Shown: positions 8,793-18,355 of the stretch, piece by piece
Position numbering within the stretch: position 1 is the first letter of the stretch
Layout of the letters: every line of letters starts with the position of its first letter
Assembly (NCBI GenBank): GCA_963765075.1
Contig: CAVXVA010000003.1
Location: 620,001 to 684,000, forward strand
DNA from: JAENVU01 sp963765075
GTDB lineage: Bacteria > Actinomycetota > Acidimicrobiia > IMCC26256 > JAENVU01
DNA: 64,000 nt
Reading direction: 5' to 3'
Notes under the pieces: generated by a model
Database searches by the model: none
What the model was told of the DNA's origin: nothing
Seen by the model: only the letters and a program-made list of their open reading frames with translations
Position numbers and translations under genes: made by a program

Positions 8793-10247
8793 ATGACGGT
8801 CACCTCCGACATCGACCCCATCGAACCCCTCGTCGCCGAGCACGCCAGGTTCGACGAGACGGTCGACGTCGTCGTCGTGGGCCTCGGCATCGCGGGCACC
8901 TGCGCGACCATCACCGCCGCCGAGACGGGCGCGTCGGTGCTGGCGCTCGAACGAGCGATGGTGCCGGGCGGGACCTCGGCGCTCTCCGGCGGGTTGATCT
9001 ACCTCGGCGGCGGCACGCCGATCCAGGAAGCATGTGGGTACCACGACACCCCCGAGAACATGGAGCGGTTCCTCCTCGCGGCGTGTGGCCCGCGGGCCGA
9101 CGCCGCGAAGGTCCACGCGTACTGCGCCGAGTCGGTGGGGCACTACCACTGGCTCACCGAACACGGGGTGCCCTTCAAGGCCCAGTTCTTCCATGAACCC
9201 AACCGCGAGCCCTTCGACGACTCCGGTCTGATCTTCTCGGGCGGCGAAGACTCGTGGCCCTTCATCGACATCGCCGACCCCGTGCCACGCGGCCATCACC
9301 CCCAGTTCCCCGACACCGCGGGTGGCTTCCTGATGGAATGCCTCGGGACCGCGCGTGCGCGCACCGCCGCAACGACCCTCAACGACGCTCGGGTCGAACA
9401 ACTCGTTACCGATCGCGACGGCGCCGTCGTCGGCGTGGCCGCCATGGTCGACGGTGTGCGCCGGGTCGTGCGCGCCCGCCGGGGCGTCGTGCTCGCGGCC
9501 GGCGGGTTCGTCTTCAACGAGTCGATGCTCGAGCGCTACTGCCCGCCTGCGTTGCGCCCGAACATCGCCTGGCGCGTCGGCCAGGCCAACGACGACGGGC
9601 GGGCGATCCGCCTCGGCCAGGGTGTAGGCGCAGCGCTGCGCAACATGGACGCAGTCGAATGCGCGCTCCCGATCGGTCCGCCGCACCGACTCGCCCGCGC
9701 CCTCCTGGTCAACGCACGGGGCGAACGATTCGTGAACGAAGACACCTACACCGGTCGCATCGGGATGCGCGCCCTCCTCGAACAGGGCGGCGAGGTCTAC
9801 ATGATCGTCAGCGAGGAGATCTTCGAGGTCAACTTCGTGGGGATGCGCCTCCAGTGGGCAGCCGAGACCCCCGAGGAACTCGCACGGGACATCGGCCTTC
9901 CCGAGGCCGCCCTCGCCCGTACGATCACCGAGTACAACCGGCACGCGGCGAACGGGTCCGATCCGGTCTGGCACAAACAACCCGAGTTCCTGACCCCGCT
10001 CACCGCGCCGCTGGGCGCGGTAGATCTTCGGGTCGATCGCGATGCCATCTACGCGCCGTTCACGCTCGGCGGACTCGCCACCGACGCCGACAGCGCGGTC
10101 CTCGACGAAACCGAGAGCCCGATTCCCGGTCTCTTCGCCGCGGGTCGCACCACGGCCGGCATCGCGGCGGGCGGATACGTCAGCGGCATCTCGCTCGGCG
10201 ACGGCAGCTTCTTCGGACGCCGCGCCGGGCTGGGCGCGGCGGGGTAA
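8793..10247 (+). CDS. FAD-binding dehydrogenase (fumarate reductase/ketosteroid dehydrogenase-like)
   Basis: A 484-residue flavoprotein of the FAD_binding_2 family, which includes fumarate reductase flavoprotein subunits and 3-ketosteroid delta-1-dehydrogenases. The dinucleotide-binding motif GLGIAG is at residues 30-35 and an acidic ribose contact (LALERA) follows. A central VVLAAGGFVFN segment and a C-terminal GLFAAGRTTAG...YVSGISLGDGSFFGRRAG segment close the FAD site. It most likely oxidises or reduces a C-C bond next to a carbonyl; whether steroid-like substrates are involved is inference. It starts 3 bases after the LLM gene. The ATG at 8793 fits the reading frame, with no strong Shine-Dalgarno, as expected for a coupled gene. 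Confidence 0.9.
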   Translation: MTVTSDIDPIEPLVAEHARFDETVDVVVVGLGIAGTCATITAAETGASVLALERAMVPGGTSALSGGLIYLGGGTPIQEACGYHDTPENMERFLLAACGPRADAAKVHAYCAESVGHYHWLTEHGVPFKAQFFHEPNREPFDDSGLIFSGGEDSWPFIDIADPVPRGHHPQFPDTAGGFLMECLGTARARTAATTLNDARVEQLVTDRDGAVVGVAAMVDGVRRVVRARRGVVLAAGGFVFNESMLERYCPPALRPNIAWRVGQANDDGRAIRLGQGVGAALRNMDAVECALPIGPPHRLARALLVNARGERFVNEDTYTGRIGMRALLEQGGEVYMIVSEEIFEVNFVGMRLQWAAETPEELARDIGLPEAALARTITEYNRHAANGSDPVWHKQPEFLTPLTAPLGAVDLRVDRDAIYAPFTLGGLATDADSAVLDETESPIPGLFAAGRTTAGIAAGGYVSGISLGDGSFFGRRAGLGAAG

Positions 10248-10413
10248 CGACGCCGGGCGATTCCGCCGAGATAGGTCATTTGGCCCTCAGGGAAACGGAT
10301 TTCGCCGCCGATATCCAACGAACATCCAGACCCACCAAGGGATCGGCTCGTTGGACACCCAGGCTCCCAGCATCGTGCGTACTCCGCGCCTCCGTCGGAG
10401 GCGGCTCCGAACC

Positions 10414-11652
10414 GTGACCGCCCGCGCCGCGTCGCGGGCGTTGACCGGTTCCGAGGCGGGCCTGACCATGGTCGAGCTGATGGTGGCGATCTCCATCATC
10501 GCCATCATCATGAGCGGGCTCGCCCTCTCCATCGGCGTGAACTACAAGTCGGTCGCGCTCGCGCGCGCTCGCCAGGTCGCCGAATCCGCCGCGAACAAGC
10601 GGCTCGAAGAACTCCGCGACGTCGACTACGCCGACATGGCCCTCGACGTGCAACCCGTCCACTCCACCGATCCCGACGACCCCGACTATTGGGTCAGCGC
10701 CAACGGCGTGAACTACGACGTGACCGGCTAGGGTCAGAACGAGGAACTGATCGTCGGCGGCAGCGGGGTCCAGCACATCGAATCCCCGGTCACGATCGGA
10801 ACCACCGTCGTCGACATCTACCAGTACGTCACCTGGGTCGACGATCCCGCCATCGCCGGGACCGAGAACCTCAAACGCCTGAGCGTGGTGGTGAAGTACC
10901 ACACCATCCCGACCGTCGGTGGCAACGAAGATCCTGCGGGAGTCGGTGGTGTTGACCAACGGCACCGTCTCACTGGGTTCTGGCAGCGGCACCACGACGA
11001 CCAGCAGCACGACGACGACCACGGCCGACGGTCTCGACCACCACCACGACGACGGCCAGGAGCTGCGGCAGCTTCTCGATCGCGGGCAGCAGCGGCGCGT
11101 CGACCGGGTACTCGGCCAGCACGACGGTGACGATCACCATGGCGTTGTCGGGTTGCGGCGGTTCGATCCTCGCCAACTTCTCCAACGACGGTGGCACGAC
11201 ATGGGGTCCCGATGTCACCTACTCGGCAACCAGTCCGACGTTTGCGTGGACCTTGACCGGCGGCGACGGCACCAAGACGATCTCCGGCCGGGCGCGGAAC
11301 GGGTCCTCCGGCACCCCTGGTCCCTGACTCCGCAGACCATCGTGCTCGACACCATCAAGCCCACGACCCCGGGAAGTTTCGCCCGCACCGTCTCGTGTTC
11401 GGGGTCAGTACCCGGACCGTGAACCTCTCATGGGCGGCCGCCACCGACACCTACCTCGTCGGGTACCACATCTACCGCAGCACCGACGGCGTGACCTGGG
11501 TGCTGCTCCCAACACCGCCGCGCTCTCGGCCACCAACACCAACAGCAAGATCACTGACCTCGGTCCGCTACTACGTCACCGCCTACGACTCTGCCGGAAA
11601 CGAATCCAATGCCTCGTCGACGATCTCCCTTGCCAAAAACCAGTGCTCCTGA
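10414..11652 (+). pseudogene. type IV prepilin-like protein with fibronectin-type-III C-terminus, multiply frameshifted
   Basis: Repaired, this encodes about 412 residues. A class III-type N-terminus has the prepilin signal G|LTMVE followed by a hydrophobic helix (LMVAISIIAIIMSGLAL), then a pilin-like region, a Thr-rich low-complexity linker near 10985-11060, an Ig-like segment and a fibronectin-III module ending in YYVTAYDSAGNES. The gene is interrupted by an in-frame TAG at 10729-10731 and frame changes near 10922, 11030, 11325, 11405, 11515 and 11565 (three +1, three -1). Two of the -1 sites are CCC runs where CCCC would restore the frame. The GTG at 10414 follows GGAGG; TTG 10351 and GTG 10375 are alternatives. 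It may be decayed, or intact in the living cell and misread here. Confidence 0.65.
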
Positions 11653-12164
11653 GGGTCGCGCCGGTGAAGCCGGCACGACGATCATCGAGCTCACGATGGC
11701 ATCAGCATTGCTGCTCGTCATCCTGCTCACGATCTTCAGCGTGCTCGACAACGCGTCGGCATCCCAGGCCTACCAGGCGGACCGCACGAAGTCGCTCGAC
11801 GAAATGCGCAATGTGCTGAACAAGATGACGAAGGAGCTCCGCCAGGCGACCACCATCAGCGCGACATCGACCCCCAGCACCGTGAGTTTCTCGAGCTACA
11901 TCAATGGGGTCAGCGTGCCGATCGTCTACACCGCGAGCGGCACAACGCTCACCAAGACCACGGCAGCCGGAGGCACCGCAACGTTGTTCCGGAACCTCGC
12001 GACCACGTCGATCTTCACCTACACCCAGGCCGACGAGGAGCACCGGAATCCAATGGGTGTCGATCAGCCTCGAGGTCAATCCGGCCCGACGACCGAACAC
12101 CACGCTGGTCCTGGATTCCCAGATCAACCTCCGCAACCGCACGACCGCAGAAACGAGCTCGTGA
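11609..12164 (+). CDS. type IV prepilin-like protein (one frameshift)
   Basis: A second prepilin, about 184 residues after repair. It has a basic leader, then G|TTIIELTMASALLLVILLTIF: the prepilin-peptidase cleavage Gly, a Glu at +5, and an N-terminal hydrophobic helix. It then reads as a GspJ/PilW-like minor pilin (KSLDEMRNVLNKMTKELRQAT). The reading frame changes near 12040; removing one base from the run around GAGGAG restores STGIQWVSISLEVNP and a stop at 12162-12164. The ATG at 11609 overlaps the end of the upstream gene by 44 bases, and the stop overlaps the next ATG (TGATG), so the three pilin genes are one operon. Expected role: a minor pilin at the tip or base of a pilus or secretion pseudopilus. 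Confidence 0.65.
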
Positions 12165-13646
12165 TGAATCGACTCCTTCCGCACTCGCGACGAACGGGGG
12201 GTGGCCCTCGTCACCGCGATCATGGTGGGCTTCGTCGGCACGATGTTCGTCACCACGATGATGTACGTGTCGTTCCACAACCAGACCAGTTCGGCCAGGA
12301 ACCGGTCGTGGGGCCAGTCACTTCACGTTGCGGAGTCGGGGGTCCACCAGGCCATCGCGTACCTCCAGAACAGCAGCGGCGTCGTTCCATCGGGCACGCA
12401 GACCGGTACGACCGAAGAAGGGACGTACCAGTACCGGATCACCGCCCTGACCCGGAACCGCTATCAGGTCGATGTCGTCGGCAGCGTCGGGGCCGCGTCG
12501 ACCACGCAATCGAGCCGCCGGCTCCGGGTCACGATGGCGCCACCGATCTCGTTCAGGTACGCACTGTTCTCACTCTCGGACGTCACGACCAAGAACAACA
12601 ACACCGTGTGCGGCGACATCTGGGCCAACACCTACGTCGAGGTCTACAACGGCGACTCCGTGCTCGCCATCGACCGATCCGAGTTGCCCGTCGGGCGGGA
12701 CCGGGGGCAGCGGCAACGTCGCCGCCGCCACCTCCTACATCTCGATGGGCAACAACTCCACCATCGCCGGCGACGCCTGGTCCGGCGGCTACGACCCGAG
12801 CGACTACGGCATCAGCATGAGCGGTGGTGCACGGGTCCTCGGCAACGCCAAGGCATCGTCGTCGACTCCCGACTGTGCCGACGATCCCAGCAATACGAAG
12901 TACAAGATCGGCACGAGTGGGACGGTCAGCGGCGCGGCAACCGCGTGGGGCACGATCACCTCGACCGTGACCGGCACCACGCTGCCGAACACGTGCACCG
13001 CCGCGCCCGCGACCAAGACGATCCCCACCTACACCTTCAACGCGGCGAACTACCCGGCCGCCACCCTGCATACCTACACGTTCCCGGCCGACTACGCGGC
13101 GTTCAACACCTACATCGCCGCCAACAAGAACAACCTCTCCGGAACCTTCTACATCACCGGTGGTGGATCGGCGTATCCCGTCTCCCTCGACGGCACGACG
13201 GTGACGGGTGACCTCACGGTGATCGCCACCGACTCGCCGATCGACATGACGACCGGCGGGATGGAGCGCAAGCGGCTCCACCGACAAGGTCGTCGTCCTC
13301 GCCTCGTGGTACGCGGCACCGGCCTCGGGCTGCACCACGACCGGCGGGAACCCGGCCGACTGCGCGGTCGGGTTCAAGAACAACTTCGTCATGGACTCCG
13401 AGCAGCTTGTCCGGCGACGACAACACCGCGGTGCTGATCTACGCACCCAACGGGCCGGTCGCCTTCAAGAACAACGCCGAGTTCCACGGCGCGGTGTACG
13501 CCAACAACATCCAGATCAAGAACAACATGAATGTCGCGTACGACGCCCGGCTCGATCAGATCGTCGGCTTCGGCAACGCAACCCTCGACATCGAGAACTG
13601 GGAAGAGTGCGACCCCGGTGCCGTGACCACCAGCAGCTGCGGGTAG
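12164..13646 (+). pseudogene. PilX-like pilus assembly protein, multiply frameshifted
   Basis: Repaired length is about 492 residues. The N-terminus reads as a PilX-type protein: RDERGVALVTAIMVGFVGTMF, a single helix, then SWGQSLHVAESGVHQAIAYL, which is typical of PilX/minor pilin genes. A large Ser/Thr/Asn/Gly-rich C-terminal beta domain follows (for example GNNSTIAGDAWSGGYDPSDYG and KNNAEFHGAVYANNIQIKNN). Four +1 shifts are inferred near 12175, 12695, 13270 and 13402. Each can be undone by dropping one base, for example an extra C in the first codons. The ATG at 12164 overlaps the previous stop. No pilB, pilC, pilT or pilD homologue is in the window, so assembly machinery would have to be elsewhere. 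Confidence 0.6.
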
Positions 13647-13650
13647 CGCC

Positions 13651-14555
13651 CTACTGCCCCACCGAGACATCCTCGGCGCGATCCGTTCCTTCGGTTCGTG
13701 GTGCGCTCGGGCCCCAGCTCCTCCGGCGACGGCACGTAGCCCGCAGCCCGGTCGATGAGCCGATGCGCGCTCGACAACATGCCCCGATGGTCCTCGTGAT
13801 GACGATGTCGAGCCAACCACGCGGTGAGGAGCGCGCCGGCCGCGAACGCGACCAGCGGGACCAACACGCCGAGGAGATCGCCGAACACCTGTGAGGCGCA
13901 GATGGCCCGACGACGACACGATCGCCGACCACCCGCGCTCCAGGACCGTGCCGACGGTCCACGCGCTGATCCCGGCCAGCAGCGCAACCGCGGCGGCAGC
14001 CAACGGACGACGGAGCACCGCCATCGGCGTGGCGCTCACCGCGATCAGGCGACGACGCTTCCAGAGCCCCACGGCCAGGATCAACGCGCCGATCCCGACG
14101 CCGAGTGGGGCACCCGCGATGAGGAGCGACCGGAAGGTCCCCGTCGACCCGTAGCCGATCAGTTCGATGCGAGCCGGATCCTGCCGATCGAACCGAATCG
14201 GGACCCGGCGAGTCACCCACTTGGACTGGTCGATCACCGAGGTCGTCGCGACGTGGACCCGACCGCCGCGGTCGATGAACCGCACCCTGGCTTCGAGGTT
14301 CCCCGTGGCGCGTACGCCGATGACGGTCCCATCCGTGTGGTGCCAGTGCGTCGAGGATGCCGACCGCCACGCCATCGTGGAACGAGCGACCCGCGACACG
14401 CCGGTCATCGTGTACGGAACTCCGATCACGAGGAGCGCGACCACGGCCATCAGCGGGAGGATCCGCAGTGGGTCGCGCGCAACGACCCACGCGTGGTGCG
14501 CGCACCGACGGCCCCAGGCCGCGCTGCGCTCCACCAGGTCGACGATCCGGTCCAT
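13651..14555 (-). pseudogene. membrane protein, possibly DUF3592-like, two frameshifts
   Basis: Repaired, this is a 300-residue membrane protein. It has a helix near residues 30-50 (ILPLMAVVALLVIGVPYTM) and an extracytoplasmic region with VRFDRQDPARIEL, the kind of DP-containing strand seen in DUF3592 proteins. Two or three more helices follow (LLIAGAPLGVGIGALILAVGL; PLAAAAVALLAGISAW; a third after the shift), then a charged tail. Frame changes near 13905 and 13715, each +1, are inferred; the second lies in a G run. Without the second repair the frame would run to 13556 and overlap the PilX-like gene. The ATG at 14555 follows GGGAG. It is convergent with the pilin operon. Function unknown. 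Confidence 0.5.
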
Positions 14556-14824
14556 CACACTCCCGTGCCACCGGCGCCGTCGGCACCGATCTGATCCCCA
14601 CACCTTGACAGGATCGGGACCCAACCGTGGGTCAGCCGAGACAATTCCACGCCGTTCAGCCAATGATTCGGGCCGGCAATGCCACGGAGCCGAGCCCGCG
14701 GGCCATCGAACACGGGTTCTGGTGTACCCTGAGGGAGTCACCCCGACTTAGCGGGGACCGCTTCTGGCCCGGGCACTGCCCCGACCCTCTGGTCGCCTCC
14801 TCTGAGCCCATCTCGAGGAGTTCG
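14556..14824. other. divergent intergenic region with structured leader
   Basis: A 269-base gap between the membrane-protein gene and the DUF1611 gene. It holds a candidate plus-strand -10 box TACCCT at 14725-14730, a CCCCG/CGGGG hairpin at 14741-14756 and the Shine-Dalgarno hairpin listed separately. I see no further gene. Confidence 0.4.
14797..14820 (+). promoter_or_regulatory. hairpin that hides the Shine-Dalgarno of the DUF1611 gene
   Basis: CTCCTC (14797-14802) is complementary to the Shine-Dalgarno GAGGAG (14815-14820). GAG (14804-14806) also pairs with CTC (14812-14814), leaving a one-base bulge and a five-base loop. The ATG is at 14825. This nine-pair stem would block ribosome binding unless opened, so translational control is plausible. 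No known riboswitch class is recognised. Confidence 0.45.
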
Positions 14825-16000
14825 ATGTCTGCCAGTTCCGCCACCCTCCCTTTCCCCGCGCGCGCTCACACCGTCGACGCCGACCACGCGGAGCATCCGA
14901 CCCGGCCACGAACCACGACCGCAACTGCCATCGTGTACTGCGAAGCCAACTTCGGGGCTATGGACGGCAAGACCGCCAACGGCCTCGTGCGCCACTCGGA
15001 GAAATACGCCATCCGTTCCATCATCGACAGCACCCAGGCAGGTGCCGACGCCGGAGTCGCCCTCGGCGAGCAGGCGAACGGCATCCCGATTCATGCCACG
15101 GTCGGCGCAGCGATCGATGCACTGGGATACGTCCCCGACTTCTTCATCTTCGGAATGGCCCCGTCGAGCGGCGTCCTCTCGCCCGTTGAGCGCGACGTGG
15201 TCCTCGACGCGATCGCCCGCGGCATGAACGTCGTCAACGGGCTCCACGAGTTCCTCAACGACGATCCGGAATTCGCCGCCGCCGCCGTGCTCCACGACGT
15301 CGAGATCCTCGACGTCCGCCGGCCGCGCGACAAGAAGGACCTGCAAATGTTCAGCGGCCGCATCGCGTCGGTCACCTGTCCGCGCATTGCGGTGCTCGGC
15401 ACCGATGGGGCCATCGGGAAACGCACGACCGCGACGATCCTGACCCAGGCATTGAACGACCGCGGGATCAAGGCGTTGTTGGTCGGGACCGGCCAGACCG
15501 GCCTGATCCAAGGTGCCCGCTACGGCGTGGCGCTCGACGCGATCCCGTGCCAGTTCTGTTCGGGCGAGATGGAGCGGGCGATCGTCGAAGCCTTCGACGC
15601 CGAGCACCCCGACGTGATCATCGTCGAGGGGCAGGGCGCACTGAGTCACCCCGCCTACCTGACGTCGAGCTTCATCCTTCGGGGCGCGCAGCCCCAGGCG
15701 GTCATCCTGCAGCACGCGCCCGCTCGTGAGGTCCTGGGCGACTTTCCCGCCGTGGCCATGCCGACGCCACCGAGCGAGATCAACCTCATCGAGACCTTCG
15801 CGGCCACGAAGGTGATCGGGCTGACCATCAACCACGAGCACATGACCGATGCCGACGTGACCATCGCCATCGACCGTTACGAAGCCGACCTGGGCATTCC
15901 GGCCACCGACGCGTTGACGAGGTCGCCGGATCGCCTGGTGGCCATGGTCACCGAGGCATTTCCCGCGCTGCGCGAGCGGCTCACCGCACCGACACCGTGA
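14825..16000 (+). CDS. DUF1611-family protein, DgcN-like
   Basis: A 391-residue protein with the two-part DUF1611 layout. An N-terminal Rossmann-like half contains VPDFFIFGMAPSSGVLSP and RGMNVVNGLHEFL. A C-terminal P-loop half begins IAVLGTDGAIGKRTTAT and continues with IIVEGQGALSHPAY. The family includes DgcN, reported as an N-acyltransferase in D-glutamate breakdown, and many uncharacterised members. The next gene is a PLP racemase overlapping by four bases (GTGA), so the pair probably acts on one amino acid and its D-isomer (inference). The ATG at 14825 has GAGGAG upstream, and that site is folded into a hairpin. Exact substrate unknown. Confidence 0.8.
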   Translation: MSASSATLPFPARAHTVDADHAEHPTRPRTTTATAIVYCEANFGAMDGKTANGLVRHSEKYAIRSIIDSTQAGADAGVALGEQANGIPIHATVGAAIDALGYVPDFFIFGMAPSSGVLSPVERDVVLDAIARGMNVVNGLHEFLNDDPEFAAAAVLHDVEILDVRRPRDKKDLQMFSGRIASVTCPRIAVLGTDGAIGKRTTATILTQALNDRGIKALLVGTGQTGLIQGARYGVALDAIPCQFCSGEMERAIVEAFDAEHPDVIIVEGQGALSHPAYLTSSFILRGAQPQAVILQHAPAREVLGDFPAVAMPTPPSEINLIETFAATKVIGLTINHEHMTDADVTIAIDRYEADLGIPATDALTRSPDRLVAMVTEAFPALRERLTAPTP

Positions 16001-17100
16001 GCGCACCGAGGTTGGAGATCAACCTCGATCACCTCCGCCACAACGCCGCGACGCTCGTCTCCCGGCTCGCTCGATCCGGGATCTCGGTCACGGCGGTCAC
16101 CAAGGCGACCCTCGGATCCGTTCCCGTCGCTCGCGCGTTCCTGGCCGGGGGTGTCACCGCGCTCGGGGACTCCCGGATCGAGAACATCGAACGCATGCGA
16201 GCCGCGGGCATCGACGCCCCGATGGTGCTCATTCGATCACCCATGCTCAGCCAGTGTGACCGGGTCGTGGCCCACGCCGACATCAGCCTCAACACCGAAG
16301 CCGAGGTGCTGGATCGGCTCTCCGATGCGGCCGTGCGGGCCGGTCGGGTGCATCGGGTCGTCCTCATGGTCGAACTCGGTGACCTGCGCGAAGGGATCAT
16401 GCCGGCCGACCTGCCCGAGGTCGCGGCGCACGCGTCACGGCTGCCCGCACTGCAGATGGTCGGGCTCGGTGCCAACCAGGCGTGTCAGAGCGGAAGCACC
16501 CCGGACGACGACGCCATGGCGGAACTCGGCGCACTCGCGACCACCATCGAAGCGGCGCTCGGAGTCACGCTGCCCATCGTCTCCGGCGGCAATTCCGCGA
16601 ATCTGCACTGGGCCGGCACCACCCGGCACGTCGGGCGGGTCAACAATCTCCGCCTCGGGGAGTCACTGCTCCTCGGCCTCGACCCGCTCGACCGTTCGGC
16701 GATCATCGGACTCGAGACCGATGCCATCACGCTGGTGGGCGAGGTCATCGAGGCCAAGACGAAACCGAACCAACCGTGGGGCCAGATCGGCGAGACGGCC
16801 TTCGGGGCGGCCGGGCGGCCGGTGCCGGAGTGCGGCCCCGGCGCGCGGGTCATCGTGGCGATCGGCCGCCAAGACGTCGATCCCGCCGGGCTGGCTCCAC
16901 CACCCGGTCTTACGGTGCTCGGCGCGAGCAGCGACCACCTCGTTCTGGAAGCCCACGGGCCGGTGCCGGTCGTCGGCACCGAAATCCGGTTCGGGGTCGA
17001 CTATTCGGCGCTGTTGCGGGCGACGACGTCTCCGTTCGTGACCCGGCGGTTCATCGGCGAGGGCGTCGACCCGCCGGATCGACCGGACCGCTACCGATAG
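15997..17100 (+). CDS. alanine/ornithine racemase-family PLP enzyme
   Basis: A 367-residue fold-type III PLP enzyme of the alanine racemase N-terminal family. It begins LEINLDHLRHNAATL, and the PLP lysine is K36 in TAVTKATLG. Later segments GGVTALGDSRIENIERMR, LMVELGDLREGI and VSGGNSANLHWAG match the ornithine/alanine racemase (Orr-like) group rather than the cell-wall enzyme Alr. It probably interconverts L- and D-forms of an amino acid such as ornithine or a related substrate. It overlaps the upstream DUF1611 stop by four bases and is convergent with the amidohydrolase gene, overlapping it by ten bases. The GTG start gives the expected family N-terminus. Confidence 0.85.
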   Translation: MSAPRLEINLDHLRHNAATLVSRLARSGISVTAVTKATLGSVPVARAFLAGGVTALGDSRIENIERMRAAGIDAPMVLIRSPMLSQCDRVVAHADISLNTEAEVLDRLSDAAVRAGRVHRVVLMVELGDLREGIMPADLPEVAAHASRLPALQMVGLGANQACQSGSTPDDDAMAELGALATTIEAALGVTLPIVSGGNSANLHWAGTTRHVGRVNNLRLGESLLLGLDPLDRSAIIGLETDAITLVGEVIEAKTKPNQPWGQIGETAFGAAGRPVPECGPGARVIVAIGRQDVDPAGLAPPPGLTVLGASSDHLVLEAHGPVPVVGTEIRFGVDYSALLRATTSPFVTRRFIGEGVDPPDRPDRYR

Positions 17101-18299
17101 AACGCGGGACTGAACGCGTTCTTGGGGATCTCATCGAGCGGCGTCGCCACCTCGCCGACGGTGGGGCCGACACCGTTGGCTGCGATCGGATCGAGCACCG
17201 CCAGATCGAATCCGTACACCTCGGCCGCAGTGCCCGAGAGCACCTGGCGGAGATCCTCCGGCGACCAGTCGTGGAAAGTCCGGCGCAAACTTTCGTGTGA
17301 GTACGGCGAGGTCCCTTCGTTGTGCGGGTAGTCCGATCCCCACATGACCTTGTGGAGACCCAGCTTGCGCAACGCCTTCGTCTCGCGCACCCCGGGGAAA
17401 CTGACGCCGACCCACACGTTGCGCTCGAAGTACTGCGTCGGTGTGAGTGGCAGCACTGCATCGTTCTTCAGGTTCATCTCACCGATGCGCCCGCTCTGCA
17501 TCTGCATGTGGAAGGCATCCAGCTGCATCAGCATGCCCGGCACCCAGTCGACTCCTTGCTCGGTGAGGACGAGCTTGAGATTCGGGAATCGCTCGAAGGT
17601 TCCGCTCATGAGGATCTGCCACAGCGGTCGGTGCGCGTACCACGACGTCTCGATCATCCACTGGATCGTCGAACTCGGGTACTTGCCGTAGTCGGGAAGG
17701 CCCGTGCCGGTCGTGTGGTGGTTGATCACGACGCCGCGCTCTTCACACACGGCCCACAGCCGGTCGTAATGATCCGAGTAATACGGCGGCATGTGCGCGT
17801 CGTCGGGGATACCGGGGATCAACACCCCGCCGCGCAGGCCGTGGTCGTGGATCCACTCGACTTCCTTGATGGCTTCATCGACGTCGTCGAGAAAGATCTG
17901 CCCGATCCCGGCCCGCCGCTCGGGGAAGCGACCACAGAAATCGGCCAACCACCGATTGTGCGCCCGCAAGCCTTCCCACCGTCGGCGATAGTCCTCGGCA
18001 TCCTGAGGGGCCCGAGCAATCACGACACCGGTCGGGAAGAAGGGCGGAACCGTGTTCGGAAACGTGACCTCGGCGACCTGGCCGTCCTTCTCCAGGTCCG
18101 AGATGCGCCGCTCGTCGTCCCAGTTGCGCGCCCGACCGTCGTCCTGGAGGTCCCGGAACGGGTTCGAGTACTCACCGCGCCACGCGTCGAACTCGTCCTG
18201 CCATTCGGCCGAGAGGTACTCGCGGTACTGCTGATGACTACCACCCGCGTGGCAGTCGGCCGAGATGATCGTGTACCGCTCGTCGGTCGCCGTGCTCAT
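17091..18299 (-). CDS. amidohydrolase 2-family protein
   Basis: A 402-residue TIM-barrel metal-dependent hydrolase or decarboxylase (amidohydrolase_2). The N-terminal metal site is IISADCHAGG rather than the commoner D-x-H-x-H. A central GVLIPGIPDD segment is followed by an INHHTTGTG His pair, an LVLTEQGVDW strand and the C-terminal Asp in MWGSDYPHNEG. Close relatives in actinobacteria are annotated only by family, and some are decarboxylases. The ATG at 18299 is well supported by AGGAGGAAC a few bases upstream. It is divergent from a second amidohydrolase, with a perfect 16-base palindrome between them, which points to shared control. Confidence 0.9.
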   Translation of the reverse strand: MSTATDERYTIISADCHAGGSHQQYREYLSAEWQDEFDAWRGEYSNPFRDLQDDGRARNWDDERRISDLEKDGQVAEVTFPNTVPPFFPTGVVIARAPQDAEDYRRRWEGLRAHNRWLADFCGRFPERRAGIGQIFLDDVDEAIKEVEWIHDHGLRGGVLIPGIPDDAHMPPYYSDHYDRLWAVCEERGVVINHHTTGTGLPDYGKYPSSTIQWMIETSWYAHRPLWQILMSGTFERFPNLKLVLTEQGVDWVPGMLMQLDAFHMQMQSGRIGEMNLKNDAVLPLTPTQYFERNVWVGVSFPGVRETKALRKLGLHKVMWGSDYPHNEGTSPYSHESLRRTFHDWSPEDLRQVLSGTAAEVYGFDLAVLDPIAANGVGPTVGEVATPLDEIPKNAFSPAFYR

Positions 18300-18355
18300 G
18301 AGTTCCTCCTGGGGGTGAGGCTTCGCCGACCCACATCATTGCCGGGCCGCGAAAC

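Noticed and set aside
8058..9980. A 640-codon minus-strand open frame
   Set aside because: Antisense to the LLM and FAD genes, low-complexity His/Arg/Gly product, no start context.
10975..11065. Thr/His-coding low-complexity stretch as a separate repeat element
   Set aside because: ACG/ACC-rich codons give a Thr linker in the correct frame; it reads as an ordinary linker in the prepilin gene.
10414..13646. Programmed ribosomal frameshifting in the pilin genes
   Set aside because: There are too many sites, in both directions, with no slippery heptamers or downstream pseudoknots that I can see.
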